DNA from: Micromonospora_J zhanjiangensis
GTDB lineage: Bacteria > Actinomycetota > Actinomycetes > Mycobacteriales > Micromonosporaceae
Direction: 5' to 3'
NCBI RefSeq assembly: GCF_042650605.1
Contig: NZ_JBHSBN010000002.1
Location: 186,001 to 250,000, forward strand
Length of the DNA: 64,000 nucleotides
Shown here: positions 25,826 to 33,660 of the stretch, in pieces
Layout: every line of letters begins with the position of its first letter
Position numbering within the stretch: position 1 is the stretch's first letter
Program-made: the position numbers and the translations under genes
Notes under the pieces: model-generated
Databases searched by the model: none
Seen by the model: the letters and a program-made list of their open reading frames with translations, nothing else
What the model was told of the DNA's origin: nothing

Positions 25826-26185
25826 TCAGAACGCGGCCTTGATGTGCTCGACCCGTGCGGGGCCGGCGGCGCGGACGTACACCTCGACGACGTCGAAGCG
25901 GATCTCCCGTGGATGTGCCTCGTGGCTGGCCAGCCACGCGGCGGCCAGCCGGCGCAGTCGTCGGGCCTTCGCGGCACCCACGGCCTCGGCGGGGCTGCCG
26001 AAGGTGGCGCCGCGCCTGGTCTTCACCTCGCAGAACGCGAGGGTCTCGCCGTCCCAGGCGATGATGTCGATCTCGCCCTGGTCGGTACGCCAGTTCCGGT
26101 CCACCACCCGTTGGCCGGCATCGACCAGATGCCGTACGGCGCAGCGCTCCCCGTACGAGCCGACGGCCAGTCGTGTCCTCGTCAT
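25826..26185 (-). CDS. YraN family (UPF0102) putative endonuclease-like protein
   Basis: This 119-residue protein has the restriction-endonuclease-like UPF0102 fold: N-terminal YGERCAVRHLVDAGQRVVDRNWR, then the active-site-like GEIDIIAWDGETLAFCEVKTR with Asp, Glu and Lys in the PD-(D/E)xK arrangement. Its biochemical role is unproven; some relatives are Holliday-junction-resolvase-like. The place ahead of comM and dprA is conserved in many actinobacteria and supports a role in DNA recombination. The ATG at 26185 is the start of family similarity; comM follows after 48 bp. Confidence 0.9.
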   Translation of the reverse strand: MTRTRLAVGSYGERCAVRHLVDAGQRVVDRNWRTDQGEIDIIAWDGETLAFCEVKTRRGATFGSPAEAVGAAKARRLRRLAAAWLASHEAHPREIRFDVVEVYVRAAGPARVEHIKAAF

Positions 26186-26236
26186 GCGTCGAGGGTCGGC
26201 CGGTCGGGGGACCGGCGCGGACCTGAGAAGCGGCGC

Positions 26237-26264
26237 TGTGGAAAACCAGGTCCCCTGTGGACGA
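26237..26264 (-). promoter_or_regulatory. Pair of DnaA-box-like sites, opposite orientation
   Basis: Read on the minus strand, TCGTCCACA (26264-26256) and TTTTCCACA (26245-26237) occur with the same 19-bp start-to-start spacing as the pair at 19709-19736. The pair sits between yraN and the protease gene. Confidence 0.45.
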
Positions 26265-26346
26265 TCGGACGATCATGCCTCCGGTGTGCTATACGGCGAC
26301 GGTCCGATCCGCTGGTCACGGACCGGACCGCCGCCGTACCGTCCGG

Positions 26347-27144
26347 TCAGCCGCCGAGGCTCGCCGCGGCCGAGGCGATCGCCGACGAGAAGTAGCTCAC
26401 CTGGGTGTAGACGCCGGGGTAGTTGGGTCGGGCGCAGCCGTTGCCCCAGCTGACTATGCCCACCTGGATCCAGGCGTTGGCGGCGTCCCGGCGGAACATC
26501 GGCCCGCCCGAGTCGCCCTGGCAGGTGTCGGTGCCGCCGCCGGCGTACCCGGCGCAGATCTCCTCGTTCGGGATGAGGTCACCGCCGTACGAGGCGTTGC
26601 AGCTGGAGTCGCTGACGAACGGCACGGTCGCCTTCAGCAGGTACCGCTGCTGGGCGCCACCCTCCCGGGCCGCGCCCCAGCCGGCGACGGTGAACGTGCC
26701 GCTGTCGTACGCCGTGCTGGTGGCGATCGGCAGGGTGCTCAACCCGGTCACCGGGCTGGCCAGCCGGATCAGCGCCCAGTCCTTGCCGTTGCCGTTGTAC
26801 CCGGGAGCCCGGTAGACGTAGTTCGACTTCACCGTGATCCGGCTGGACGACTGCAGGTCGACCACGCCGAGGGTCGCGGTGATGCTGGTGTTGGTGCCGG
26901 TGGAGCCGACGCAGTGGGCGGCCGTGAGCACCAGCCGGGAGCTGTACAGCGCCCCGCCGCAGCCCATCGAGAGTCGTACCATGAACGGGAACTCGCCCTC
27001 GGCGGCGCGTGAGCCGCCGACGACGTTCGGGGTCACCCCGCCACCGGGTTCGGCGGACGCGGGCGCGGCGAGAATGGCACTGCCGACGGTCGCCGCGGTC
27101 AACGCGGCGGCCAGCAGGCCGGTGAGGGTACGCCAACGGATCAT
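26347..27144 (-). CDS. Secreted trypsin-like serine protease
   Basis: This 265-residue S1 chymotrypsin-fold protease has a clear signal peptide (residues 1-31, cleaved after ASA), a short propeptide of about nine residues, and the mature N-terminus at Val41 (VVGG). The triad is His77 (TAAHC), Asp122 (KDWALIRL) and Ser212 (GDSGGP). Asp206, six residues before the serine, predicts trypsin-like cleavage after Arg or Lys. Six cysteines fit the usual disulfides. It is close to Streptomyces-type trypsins. The upstream region holds a 14-bp palindrome and AT-rich island (27206-27230), so expression is probably regulated. Confidence 0.94.
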   Translation of the reverse strand: MIRWRTLTGLLAAALTAATVGSAILAAPASAEPGGGVTPNVVGGSRAAEGEFPFMVRLSMGCGGALYSSRLVLTAAHCVGSTGTNTSITATLGVVDLQSSSRITVKSNYVYRAPGYNGNGKDWALIRLASPVTGLSTLPIATSTAYDSGTFTVAGWGAAREGGAQQRYLLKATVPFVSDSSCNASYGGDLIPNEEICAGYAGGGTDTCQGDSGGPMFRRDAANAWIQVGIVSWGNGCARPNYPGVYTQVSYFSSAIASAAASLGG

Positions 27145-27205
27145 GTGTCCTCCCCAACGGAGACCGGCGCGCCGGGGGTGGAGCGCGCGGATCGGTGCCC
27201 ACAGC

Positions 27206-27230
27206 GTAATTATTACGGTCTATATAGACC
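27206..27230. promoter_or_regulatory. Adjacent palindromes in a divergent promoter
   Basis: GTAATTATTAC (27206-27216, odd palindrome) abuts the perfect 14-bp palindrome GGTCTATATAGACC (27217-27230). They form the most AT-rich spot of this region, between the protease (-) and the membrane protein (+). On the minus strand TAATAAT could also serve as a -10. Looks like an operator for a dimeric regulator overlapping a promoter. Confidence 0.6.
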
Positions 27231-27357
27231 ACCATCCCGAACGCGTCATACCGGCGGGGGTGGGTCGACCGGGCGGCAACACGTCGATTCGGGTAACAAA
27301 CGTCGCAGCCCAGGCGGCCCGAAGGCGGTCCGACTGGCGGTGTTCCCGCAGGTCGCA

Positions 27358-27363
27358 TACGGT
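27358..27363 (+). promoter_or_regulatory. -10 element of the disordered membrane protein gene (leaderless type)
   Basis: TACGGT ends 8 nt before the GTG at 27372, without a ribosome-binding sequence. Confidence 0.3.
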
Positions 27364-27371
27364 GCGGGACC

Positions 27372-28511
27372 GTGGACGGACAACGCAACCTCCCCGAGGA
27401 TCCCGAACCCCGCTGGTACGCCGGGGAGCGCGGCTACGCGGAGCCGGACTGGCACGCCGCGCCGCCGGCCTCCGGCCCCGACCCCGCCGGATCGTGGGCG
27501 GGTGACGATCACTACCCGGCCGAGCCCGGCCGGGATCCGGTTCCGCCGGTGGAGCCGACCACCGGCCGGTACGCCGCGTCGGCCGACCCGGGCGCCCGGT
27601 ACGGTGCCGCCGACCGGTCTGGCACGGCCGCCGGGCGGGAGACCGACCGGTTCACCGAGGACCACTACGTCCGGCCGCGCCGGGCGGAGCAGGCCCGGTC
27701 CACACCCGCCGACCAGGACTATCCGAGGTACGTCGGTCAGGACTTCGACGACGCCGGTCGGTCGGGCCGCCCCGGTCAGGACCTCGACGGTGCCGGTCGG
27801 CGGGCCGTCCCGGGCCACCCGCCCGGCGGGTACGCCGGCGGCACCGGCCGGGTGGCCGAATTTCCGGTGGTGGAACCGGGTCGCGGGGCGGAGCGGGAGG
27901 CCGCGCCGGCGCACCCGGCCGGTCCGCCGGCACCGGCCGCCGGGCCGGCGGTCGACAGCACCGCCCGCTTCCACACCGAACCCATCGACCGGCAGACGCT
28001 GCGCCGGCCGGTGGCCGACCCGGCCGTGGGCACCGCGGACGGGCCCGCCGCAGCACCCGCGGCCCCGCCCGCCGGCGGCCCGTCGGTCGGCGGCCCGTCG
28101 GTCGGCGGGCAGTCGGTCGGCGGGCAGTCGGTCGGCGGGCAGTCGGCCGTCGACGCGGCGACCGGGCAGTACGCCATCACGCCGCCGTCCGGTCCGCCGG
28201 CCGGTAACGGGGTCTACCGCACCCGTCGGCCGACGATCGCGTTGTTGCTCGCGCTGGTCGCGGTGCTGTTCGAGGTTCCCGCGCTGCGGGTGCTGTTCAG
28301 CGCGGCGACGGGCGGCCCGGTCTCCGTACCCGGCGTGGTCTCCGGGACGTTCCTGGTGCTCGGTCTGCCGATCTTCGCGATCGGCCTGTACGGCCTGAGC
28401 ACCGGAGCCGCCGCGCTGGCGGACTCGGCCCGGGGCTGGCTGCGTCCGCCGACCGGCTACCTCACCGTCGGTCTGGTGCTGTTCGTCGCGGCCGCCGTCG
28501 CCGCCGGCTGA
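27372..28511 (+). CDS. Membrane protein with long disordered N-terminal region
   Basis: The family is not recognised. Of 379 residues, the first 275 are acidic, Pro/Gly/Arg-rich and predicted disordered, including five GG(P/Q)SV units encoded by a 15-bp tandem repeat. The C-terminal 95 residues hold three hydrophobic helices (about 283-302, 315-338 and 357-378). Proteins of this build are common in actinomycetes and often lie near ribosomal or division genes; no function is established. It sits between the protease divergent promoter and rpsB. The GTG at 27372 is the likely start because a -10 box lies close in front. Confidence 0.75.
   Translation: MDGQRNLPEDPEPRWYAGERGYAEPDWHAAPPASGPDPAGSWAGDDHYPAEPGRDPVPPVEPTTGRYAASADPGARYGAADRSGTAAGRETDRFTEDHYVRPRRAEQARSTPADQDYPRYVGQDFDDAGRSGRPGQDLDGAGRRAVPGHPPGGYAGGTGRVAEFPVVEPGRGAEREAAPAHPAGPPAPAAGPAVDSTARFHTEPIDRQTLRRPVADPAVGTADGPAAAPAAPPAGGPSVGGPSVGGQSVGGQSVGGQSAVDAATGQYAITPPSGPPAGNGVYRTRRPTIALLLALVAVLFEVPALRVLFSAATGGPVSVPGVVSGTFLVLGLPIFAIGLYGLSTGAAALADSARGWLRPPTGYLTVGLVLFVAAAVAAG
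28074..28148 (+). repeat. Five 15-bp coding repeats
   Basis: Units of GGCGGCCCGTCGGTC (two copies) and its variant GGCGGGCAGTCGGTC (three copies, the last with one change) encode GGPSV and GGQSV in the disordered region of the membrane protein. Confidence 0.85.
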
Positions 28512-28755
28512 CCCGGCTGCCGCCGGCTGACCCGGCCGCCGGTTGATCCGACCGTCGGCTGACCCGGCCGTCGCGGTCGCTGGGGCGGCCGGTTGACCGG
28601 GGCGGGCGACCGAACGGACGGGGCGTCCCGTTCGTCCGGAATCGGAAATGCCGGTGGACCGTCCCGCCGGTGGCCCGGTGCCGTGTCCGACCGCCACCGG
28701 CCGCGGTCGCCGAGGGCGTGGCGGGGGTTTGCGGCTGGTGGGAAGCGCGGGGGCG

Positions 28756-28761
28756 TACACT
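28756..28761 (+). promoter_or_regulatory. Possible -10 element of rpsB
   Basis: TACACT would give an rpsB leader of about 170 nt. TTGCGG at 28729 is too far (21 bp) to be a standard -35, so the assignment rests on the -10 alone. Confidence 0.35.
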
Positions 28762-28839
28762 CGACTCTGGCGACCGCCTCGCGCGGTCGACCTCGCGTGC
28801 CCTCCTCACGGTGCTTCCGTGCGGCGACGGCCCCCTGGT

Positions 28840-28907
28840 CCCGATCATGATCGGGCCCGTTCCGGCCGGCGATCGGGTGCCAGGACGCCGGACCGCCGGT
28901 CCGGCGT
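28840..28907 (+). promoter_or_regulatory. Structured 5' leader of rpsB
   Basis: It contains a perfect 16-bp palindrome (CCCGATCATGATCGGG, 28840-28855) and, 30 bp on, a hairpin with 10-bp arms and a 3-nt loop (28885-28894 and 28898-28907), 18 nt before the GAAGGAG ribosome site. Ribosomal-protein leaders often bind their own product; S2 autoregulation is possible but inferred. Confidence 0.45.
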
Positions 28908-28938
28908 GACAACCAGGGACAATTGAAGGAGCACCACC

Positions 28939-29784
28939 ATGGCCGTCGTGACCATGCGCCAGTTGCTGGAGAGCGGGGTCCACTTCGGGCACCAGACCCG
29001 TCGGTGGAACCCGAAGATGAAGCGCTTCATCTTCACCGAGCGCAACGGCATCTACATCATCGACCTCCGGCAGACCCTCGACTACATCGAGAAGGCCTAC
29101 GAGTTCGTGCGCAACACCGTCGCCGAGGGCGGCAGCATCCTCTTCGTCGGCACCAAGAAGCAGGCGCAGGAGGCCATCGCCGAGCAGGCCACCCGGGTCG
29201 GTCAGCCGTACGTCAACCACCGCTGGCTGGGTGGCATGCTGACCAACTTCCAGACCGTCTACAAGCGGCTGCAGCGGATGAAGGAGCTGGAGGCGCTGGG
29301 CGACCTGTCCGGCACCGCGCAGGGCTACACCAAGAAGGAGACCCTGCAGCTGTCCCGGGAGAAGATCAAGCTCACCCGCACCCTCGGCGGTCTGCGGGAC
29401 ATGCAGAAGGTGCCGTCGGCGGTCTGGATCGTCGACACCAAGAAGGAGCACATCGCCGTCGACGAGGCCCGCAAGCTGGGCATTCCGGTGATCGCCGTGC
29501 TCGACACCAACTGCGACCCGGACGAGGTCGACTTCCCGATCCCGGGCAACGACGACGCGATCCGCTCCGCCGAGCTGCTGACCAAGGTCATCGCGGCCGC
29601 CGTGGGTGACGGTCTGATCGCCCGGTCCGGCAAGCACCGCGGCACCGACGAGAAGCCCGAGCCGGGCGTCGTCGCCGCCGACGAGCCGCTGGCCGAGTGG
29701 GAGCGCGAGCTGATCGAGGACAACGAGAAGAAGGCCGAGCAGCCCGCGGCCGCCGCCGCGCCCGCGGCCGCCACCGCGGAGTGA
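28939..29784 (+). CDS. rpsB: 30S ribosomal protein S2
   Basis: S2 completes the 30S subunit on the solvent side near the mRNA exit. The 281-residue protein shows the full pattern: MRQLLESGVHFGHQTRRWNP, then NTVAEGGSILFVGTKKQAQE, HRWLGGMLTNF, VWIVDTKKEHIAV and GIPVIAVLDTNCDPD. It ends with an extra Ala/Glu-rich tail of about 40 residues. The ribosome site GAAGGAG is at good spacing. A GC hairpin separates it from tsf, the usual partner. Confidence 0.97.
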   Translation: MAVVTMRQLLESGVHFGHQTRRWNPKMKRFIFTERNGIYIIDLRQTLDYIEKAYEFVRNTVAEGGSILFVGTKKQAQEAIAEQATRVGQPYVNHRWLGGMLTNFQTVYKRLQRMKELEALGDLSGTAQGYTKKETLQLSREKIKLTRTLGGLRDMQKVPSAVWIVDTKKEHIAVDEARKLGIPVIAVLDTNCDPDEVDFPIPGNDDAIRSAELLTKVIAAAVGDGLIARSGKHRGTDEKPEPGVVAADEPLAEWERELIEDNEKKAEQPAAAAAPAAATAE

Positions 29785-29791
29785 ACCCCGG

Positions 29792-29820
29792 GGCCGCCGG
29801 CCGGATCCCGGCCGGCGGCC
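29792..29820 (+). terminator. Strong hairpin between rpsB and tsf
   Basis: Perfect 13-bp arms (29792-29804 and 29808-29820) around the 3-nt loop ATC, 7 bp after the rpsB stop. It may terminate part of the transcripts and set the S2 to EF-Ts ratio. Confidence 0.65.
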
Positions 29821-29925
29821 TCCTCCCGGGTACGCGGGCCTGACGGCCCCGGATCGCGGGCGGTACGCGGGTCACCCGCACCAGACCACACCAATCTGCA
29901 GCCCTAGATCACCGAAGAGAGAATC

Positions 29926-30756
29926 ATGTCCAACTTCACCGCCGCGGACGTCAAGAAGCTCCGCGACCTCACCGGCGCCGGCATGATGGACTGCAAGAAG
30001 GCGCTCACCGAGGCCGAGGGCGACTTCGACAAGGCCGTCGAACTGCTGCGTGTCAAGGGTGCCAAGGATGTCGGCAAGCGGGCCGGCCGGACCGCCGCCA
30101 ACGGCCTGGTCGCGCACTCCGGCAAGGCCCTGCTGGAGCTCAACTGCGAGACCGACTTCGTCGCCAAGAACGCCGACTTCATCGCGCTGGCCCAGCAGCT
30201 GGTCGAGCACGGCGAGCGCAGCGGCCTGGCCGACGCCGAGGCGCTGCTCGCCTCGACGCTGGCCGACGGTCGGACCGTCGCCGACACCATCCAGGAGCAG
30301 TCCGCCAAGATCGGCGAGAAGCTGGTGCTGAACCGCTTCGCCAAGCTGGACGGCACCGTCGCGGTCTACCTGCACCGCAAGTCGCAGGACCTGCCCCCGG
30401 CCGTCGGTGTGCTGGTCGAGTACGTCGGCAAGAGCGACGAGGCGGCCGACGCGGACGCCCGTGGCGTGGCGATGCAGATCGCCGCGATGCGGCCGAAGTT
30501 CCTCAGCCGCGACGAGGTGCCGGCCGAGACGGTCGAGTCGGAGCGGCGCATCGCCGAGCAGACCGCCCGCGAGGAGGGCAAGCCCGAGGCGGCCCTGCCG
30601 AAGATCATCGAGGGTAAGGTCAACGCCTTCTTCAAGGACTTCGTCCTGCTGGAGCAGGCGTCGGTCAGCGACAACAAGAAGACCGTCAACCAGGTGCTCG
30701 CCGAGGCGGGCGTCGAGGTGACGCGCTTCGTCCGCTTCGAGGTCGGCCAGGCCTGA
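29926..30756 (+). CDS. tsf: Elongation factor Ts
   Basis: EF-Ts exchanges GDP for GTP on EF-Tu. The 276-residue protein has the N-terminal UBA-like domain with LRDLTGAGMMDCKKAL (residues 13-28), the core with ELNCETDFVAKN, and the C-terminal module ending VTRFVRFEVGQA. Length is normal for actinobacteria. The ATG at 29926 lies behind AGAGAG, a weak ribosome site. It follows rpsB after 141 bp that include a hairpin. Confidence 0.97.
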   Translation: MSNFTAADVKKLRDLTGAGMMDCKKALTEAEGDFDKAVELLRVKGAKDVGKRAGRTAANGLVAHSGKALLELNCETDFVAKNADFIALAQQLVEHGERSGLADAEALLASTLADGRTVADTIQEQSAKIGEKLVLNRFAKLDGTVAVYLHRKSQDLPPAVGVLVEYVGKSDEAADADARGVAMQIAAMRPKFLSRDEVPAETVESERRIAEQTAREEGKPEAALPKIIEGKVNAFFKDFVLLEQASVSDNKKTVNQVLAEAGVEVTRFVRFEVGQA

Positions 30757-30809
30757 GCAGACACCCCGGGCCCGGGCGCACGAACGGCGTACCGGCGGGG
30801 CGGACAGGG

Positions 30810-30851
30810 GAGGAGGCCGTGGGTGTACGTGACAGGCACCGCGGCCTCCTC
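30810..30851 (+). terminator. Hairpin terminator after tsf
   Basis: Ten-base arms (GAGGAGGCCG at 30810-30819 and its complement at 30842-30851) with extra pairing inside the loop (GGTG with CACC), 53 bp after the tsf stop. Confidence 0.6.
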
Positions 30852-30923
30852 GTCACATAGGGTCAGCAGCGGCACGTTGGCACTCGGCACGGCGGGTTGC
30901 GCCCGCGGAGGGAGATGCGGTCG

Positions 30924-31691
30924 ATGACGCAGGTTGTGAGTGACCGGAGCCTGGCGGCGGACGATCCGACGGCGCCGCCGCCCGGGCGGTCCCGCCGGGT
31001 GGTGCTGAAGCTGTCCGGTGAGGTCTTCGGCGGCGGCGCGGTCGGCGTCGACCCGGACGTGGTGCAGGCGATCGCCCGCCAGATCGCGACGGTGGCCCGG
31101 CGGGGCGTGCAGGTCTCCGTGGTGGTGGGCGGCGGCAACTTCTTCCGCGGCGTCGAGTTACAGAAGCGCGGGATGGACCGGGCCCGGGCCGACTACATGG
31201 GCATGCTCGGCACGGTGATGAACTGCCTCGCCCTGCAGGACTTCCTGGAGAAGGAGAGCGTCGAGACCCGGGTGCAGAGCGCGATCACGATGGCCCAGGT
31301 CGCCGAGCCGTACATCCCGCTGCGGGCCATCCGGCACCTGGAGAAGGGCCGGGTCGTGATCTTCGGTGCCGGCGCCGGTATGCCGTACTTCTCCACCGAC
31401 ACCGTCGCGGCCCAGCGCGCGCTGGAGATCCGCGCCGACGTCGTCCTGATGAGCAAGAACGGGGTGGACGGCGTCTACACCGCCGACCCCCGCACCGATC
31501 CGACCGCGAGCAAGATCGACTCGATCACCTTCGCCGAGGTGCTGCAGCGCGGTCTGCGGGTGGCGGACCACGCCGCCTTCAGCCTGTGCATGGACAACGA
31601 CCTGCCGATGCTGGTGTTCGGCGCGCAGGGCGAGGACACCATCGTGCGCGCCGTCGGCGGCGACCGAATCGGGACATTGATCACGACGTGA
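30924..31691 (+). CDS. pyrH: UMP kinase
   Basis: PyrH phosphorylates UMP to UDP, feeding pyrimidine nucleotides. The 255-residue protein is an amino-acid-kinase fold with VLKLSGEVFGG (phosphate loop), VVVGGGNFFRG, FGAGAGMPYFSTDT and KNGVDGVYTADPRTDP. The N-terminus has a 24-residue extension rich in Pro and Ser, usual for actinomycetes. I choose the ATG at 30924 because GGAGGGAG ends 9 nt before it; the ATG at 30915 lies directly against that site. frr follows after 62 bp. Confidence 0.95.
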   Translation: MTQVVSDRSLAADDPTAPPPGRSRRVVLKLSGEVFGGGAVGVDPDVVQAIARQIATVARRGVQVSVVVGGGNFFRGVELQKRGMDRARADYMGMLGTVMNCLALQDFLEKESVETRVQSAITMAQVAEPYIPLRAIRHLEKGRVVIFGAGAGMPYFSTDTVAAQRALEIRADVVLMSKNGVDGVYTADPRTDPTASKIDSITFAEVLQRGLRVADHAAFSLCMDNDLPMLVFGAQGEDTIVRAVGGDRIGTLITT

Positions 31692-31753
31692 GTCACGGGC
31701 CCCGACCAGGGCTCCCATATCGACAAGATGTTCCAAAGGAGGCGACGGACCAG

Positions 31754-32311
31754 GTGATCGACGACACACTCCTCGAGGCCGAGGAGAAGATGGAGCGCGC
31801 TGTCGAGCACGCCAAGGAGGAGTTCGGGGCTATCCGCACCGGGCGGGCCAACCCGGCGATGTTCTCCAAGGTCATGATCGACTACTACGGCACCCCCACC
31901 CCGATGACCCAGATGGCCTCGATCGCGATCCCGGAGCCCCGGATGGCGATCATCAAGCCGTACGACGCCTCGCAGATCCAGGCGATGGAGCGGGCCATCC
32001 GCGACTCGGACCTGGGGGTCAACCCGAACAACGAGGGCACCCAGCTTCGCATCCTGCTGCCGCAGATGACGGAGGAGCGGCGTCGCGACATGATCAAGGT
32101 GGCCCGGGGCAAGGGCGAGGACGCCAAGGTCGCCATCCGGAACGTCCGGCGGCGGGCCAAGGAGGAACTCGACCGGATCGTCAAGGACGGCGAGGCGGGT
32201 GAGGACGACGGGCGGCGGGCCGAGAAGGAACTGGACGACCTGACGCACCGGTACGTGACCCACGTCGACGAGCTGATCAAGCACAAGGAAACAGAACTGC
32301 TCGAGGTGTGA
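31754..32311 (+). CDS. frr: Ribosome recycling factor
   Basis: RRF splits the post-termination ribosome together with EF-G. The 185-residue length is exactly that of the family. It shows IRTGRANPAMFSKVMIDYYG near the N-terminus, then SIAIPEPRMAIIKPYD and a long helical hairpin ending in LDDLTHRYVTHVDELIK. The GTG at 31754 follows GGAGGCGACGG. Its stop overlaps the cdsA start by one base, so both are co-translated. Confidence 0.96.
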   Translation: MIDDTLLEAEEKMERAVEHAKEEFGAIRTGRANPAMFSKVMIDYYGTPTPMTQMASIAIPEPRMAIIKPYDASQIQAMERAIRDSDLGVNPNNEGTQLRILLPQMTEERRRDMIKVARGKGEDAKVAIRNVRRRAKEELDRIVKDGEAGEDDGRRAEKELDDLTHRYVTHVDELIKHKETELLEV

Positions 32312-33558
32312 TGTCCTACCTCGACCCCCACGGCAGCGCCGAGCCTCGCGGCTGGGAGCGCGGTGACCCAGGCGGTCCGCGCTGGCCGGACGAGGAGGAC
32401 GAGTCTCGGGCGCGGCACGCCGGTGCCGCGCCCGAGACCTATGCCGACTACTCCGGCTACCCGTCCGCGCCCCCGTTCGGGGAGGACGACACCGCCTGGG
32501 CCGGCGGGGCGCCGGCGTACCTGCGGGCCGAGGACGACACATCCGTCGTCCCGCGCCTCGACGACGACACCTCCGCCATCCCGCGGATCGACGACGGCGC
32601 CGCGGCGTACCCGGATCGCGTGCCCGCGCCCGGAACCGGTCCGCGGCCGTCGGCGGCTGCGACGTCGGTGGACGACGAACCCCCGCCCGGGCGGCGCCCG
32701 CCAGGCCGGCGCCGCGCCGGTCGGGACGGCAAGCCGGTACGCGCCAGCCGGGCCGGCCGCAATCTGCCCGCCGCCATCGGTGTCGGGCTGGCCCTCGGCG
32801 CGGTCATCGTGCTGTCGCTGTTCCTCTACCGGCCGGCGTTCCTGCTCGTGGTGGCGGTGGCCGCCGGGGTGGGCATCTGGGAAATGGTCCGGGCGGTCCG
32901 CACCGGCTCCGACGCGCGGCCACCCCTGGTGCCGTTGCTGGTCGGTGGGATCCTGACGATCGGGCTGGCCTGGTGGGCCGGACCCGACGCGCTCACCCTC
33001 GGCCTGCTGGTCACGCTGCTGGCCACGGCGGTCTGGCGGCTCGGCGACGGCCCGCGCGGGCTCGCCCGGGACATGACGGCGTCCGCGCTGATCGCGGTCT
33101 ACGTACCGTTCCTCGGCGGTTTCGCCGCGATGCTGGCCGAACCGGCCGACGGCGACCTGCGGGTGCTGGTCACCCTCGCCGCGGTGGTGCTCTCGGACAC
33201 CGGCGGGTACGCCGCCGGGGTCTGGTTGGGCCGGCATCCGATGGCCCCCTCGATCAGCCCGAAGAAGTCCTGGGAGGGGTTCGGCGGGTCGGTGCTGGCA
33301 GCGGCGCTCGGCGGGGCGATCCTGCTCTGGACGCTGCTCGACGTCGCGCCGTGGTGGGGCGCCGTGTTCGGGCTCACCATCTCGGTCGCGGCGGTGCTCG
33401 GCGACCTCGGTGAATCCATGATCAAGAGGGATCTCGGCATCAAGGACATGAGCAATCTGTTGCCGGGGCACGGCGGGCTGATGGACCGGCTCGACTCGAT
33501 CCTGTTCGCGGTGCCGGCGGCCTATCTGCTCCTGGCCGTGTTCGCCCCGACGAGTTGA
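32311..33558 (+). CDS. cdsA: Phosphatidate cytidylyltransferase
   Basis: CdsA makes CDP-diacylglycerol, the precursor of phosphatidylinositol, cardiolipin and phosphatidylethanolamine. Of 415 residues, the first 145 are a charged, Pro/Asp-rich and apparently disordered extension, longer than in most relatives. The membrane domain has about eight helices and the family signature near the C-terminus (SWEGFGGS, then LGDLGESMIKRDLGIKDM and LPGHGGLMDRLDS). The ATG at 32311 overlaps the frr stop; a GTG at 32308 is equally possible. Confidence 0.94.
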   Translation: MSYLDPHGSAEPRGWERGDPGGPRWPDEEDESRARHAGAAPETYADYSGYPSAPPFGEDDTAWAGGAPAYLRAEDDTSVVPRLDDDTSAIPRIDDGAAAYPDRVPAPGTGPRPSAAATSVDDEPPPGRRPPGRRRAGRDGKPVRASRAGRNLPAAIGVGLALGAVIVLSLFLYRPAFLLVVAVAAGVGIWEMVRAVRTGSDARPPLVPLLVGGILTIGLAWWAGPDALTLGLLVTLLATAVWRLGDGPRGLARDMTASALIAVYVPFLGGFAAMLAEPADGDLRVLVTLAAVVLSDTGGYAAGVWLGRHPMAPSISPKKSWEGFGGSVLAAALGGAILLWTLLDVAPWWGAVFGLTISVAAVLGDLGESMIKRDLGIKDMSNLLPGHGGLMDRLDSILFAVPAAYLLLAVFAPTS

Positions 33559-33660
33559 GGCAGCGGTGACGGTTTTGTCTGATGCGGACCGCCGTCGCGG
33601 TCCGGCTGCGCACCCTCGGTCCGGCACGCGGTCACCGGGGCGTGGGAGACTGGACAGGCC

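Larger units (their letters stand above)
28512..28938 (+). other. 427-bp non-coding region before rpsB
   Basis: No credible gene is seen here. The left third holds repeated GACCCGGCCG/GCCGGCTGACC units just after the membrane-protein stop. The right part holds a -10-like TACACT and a structured leader with two palindromes before the rpsB ribosome site. Confidence 0.6.
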
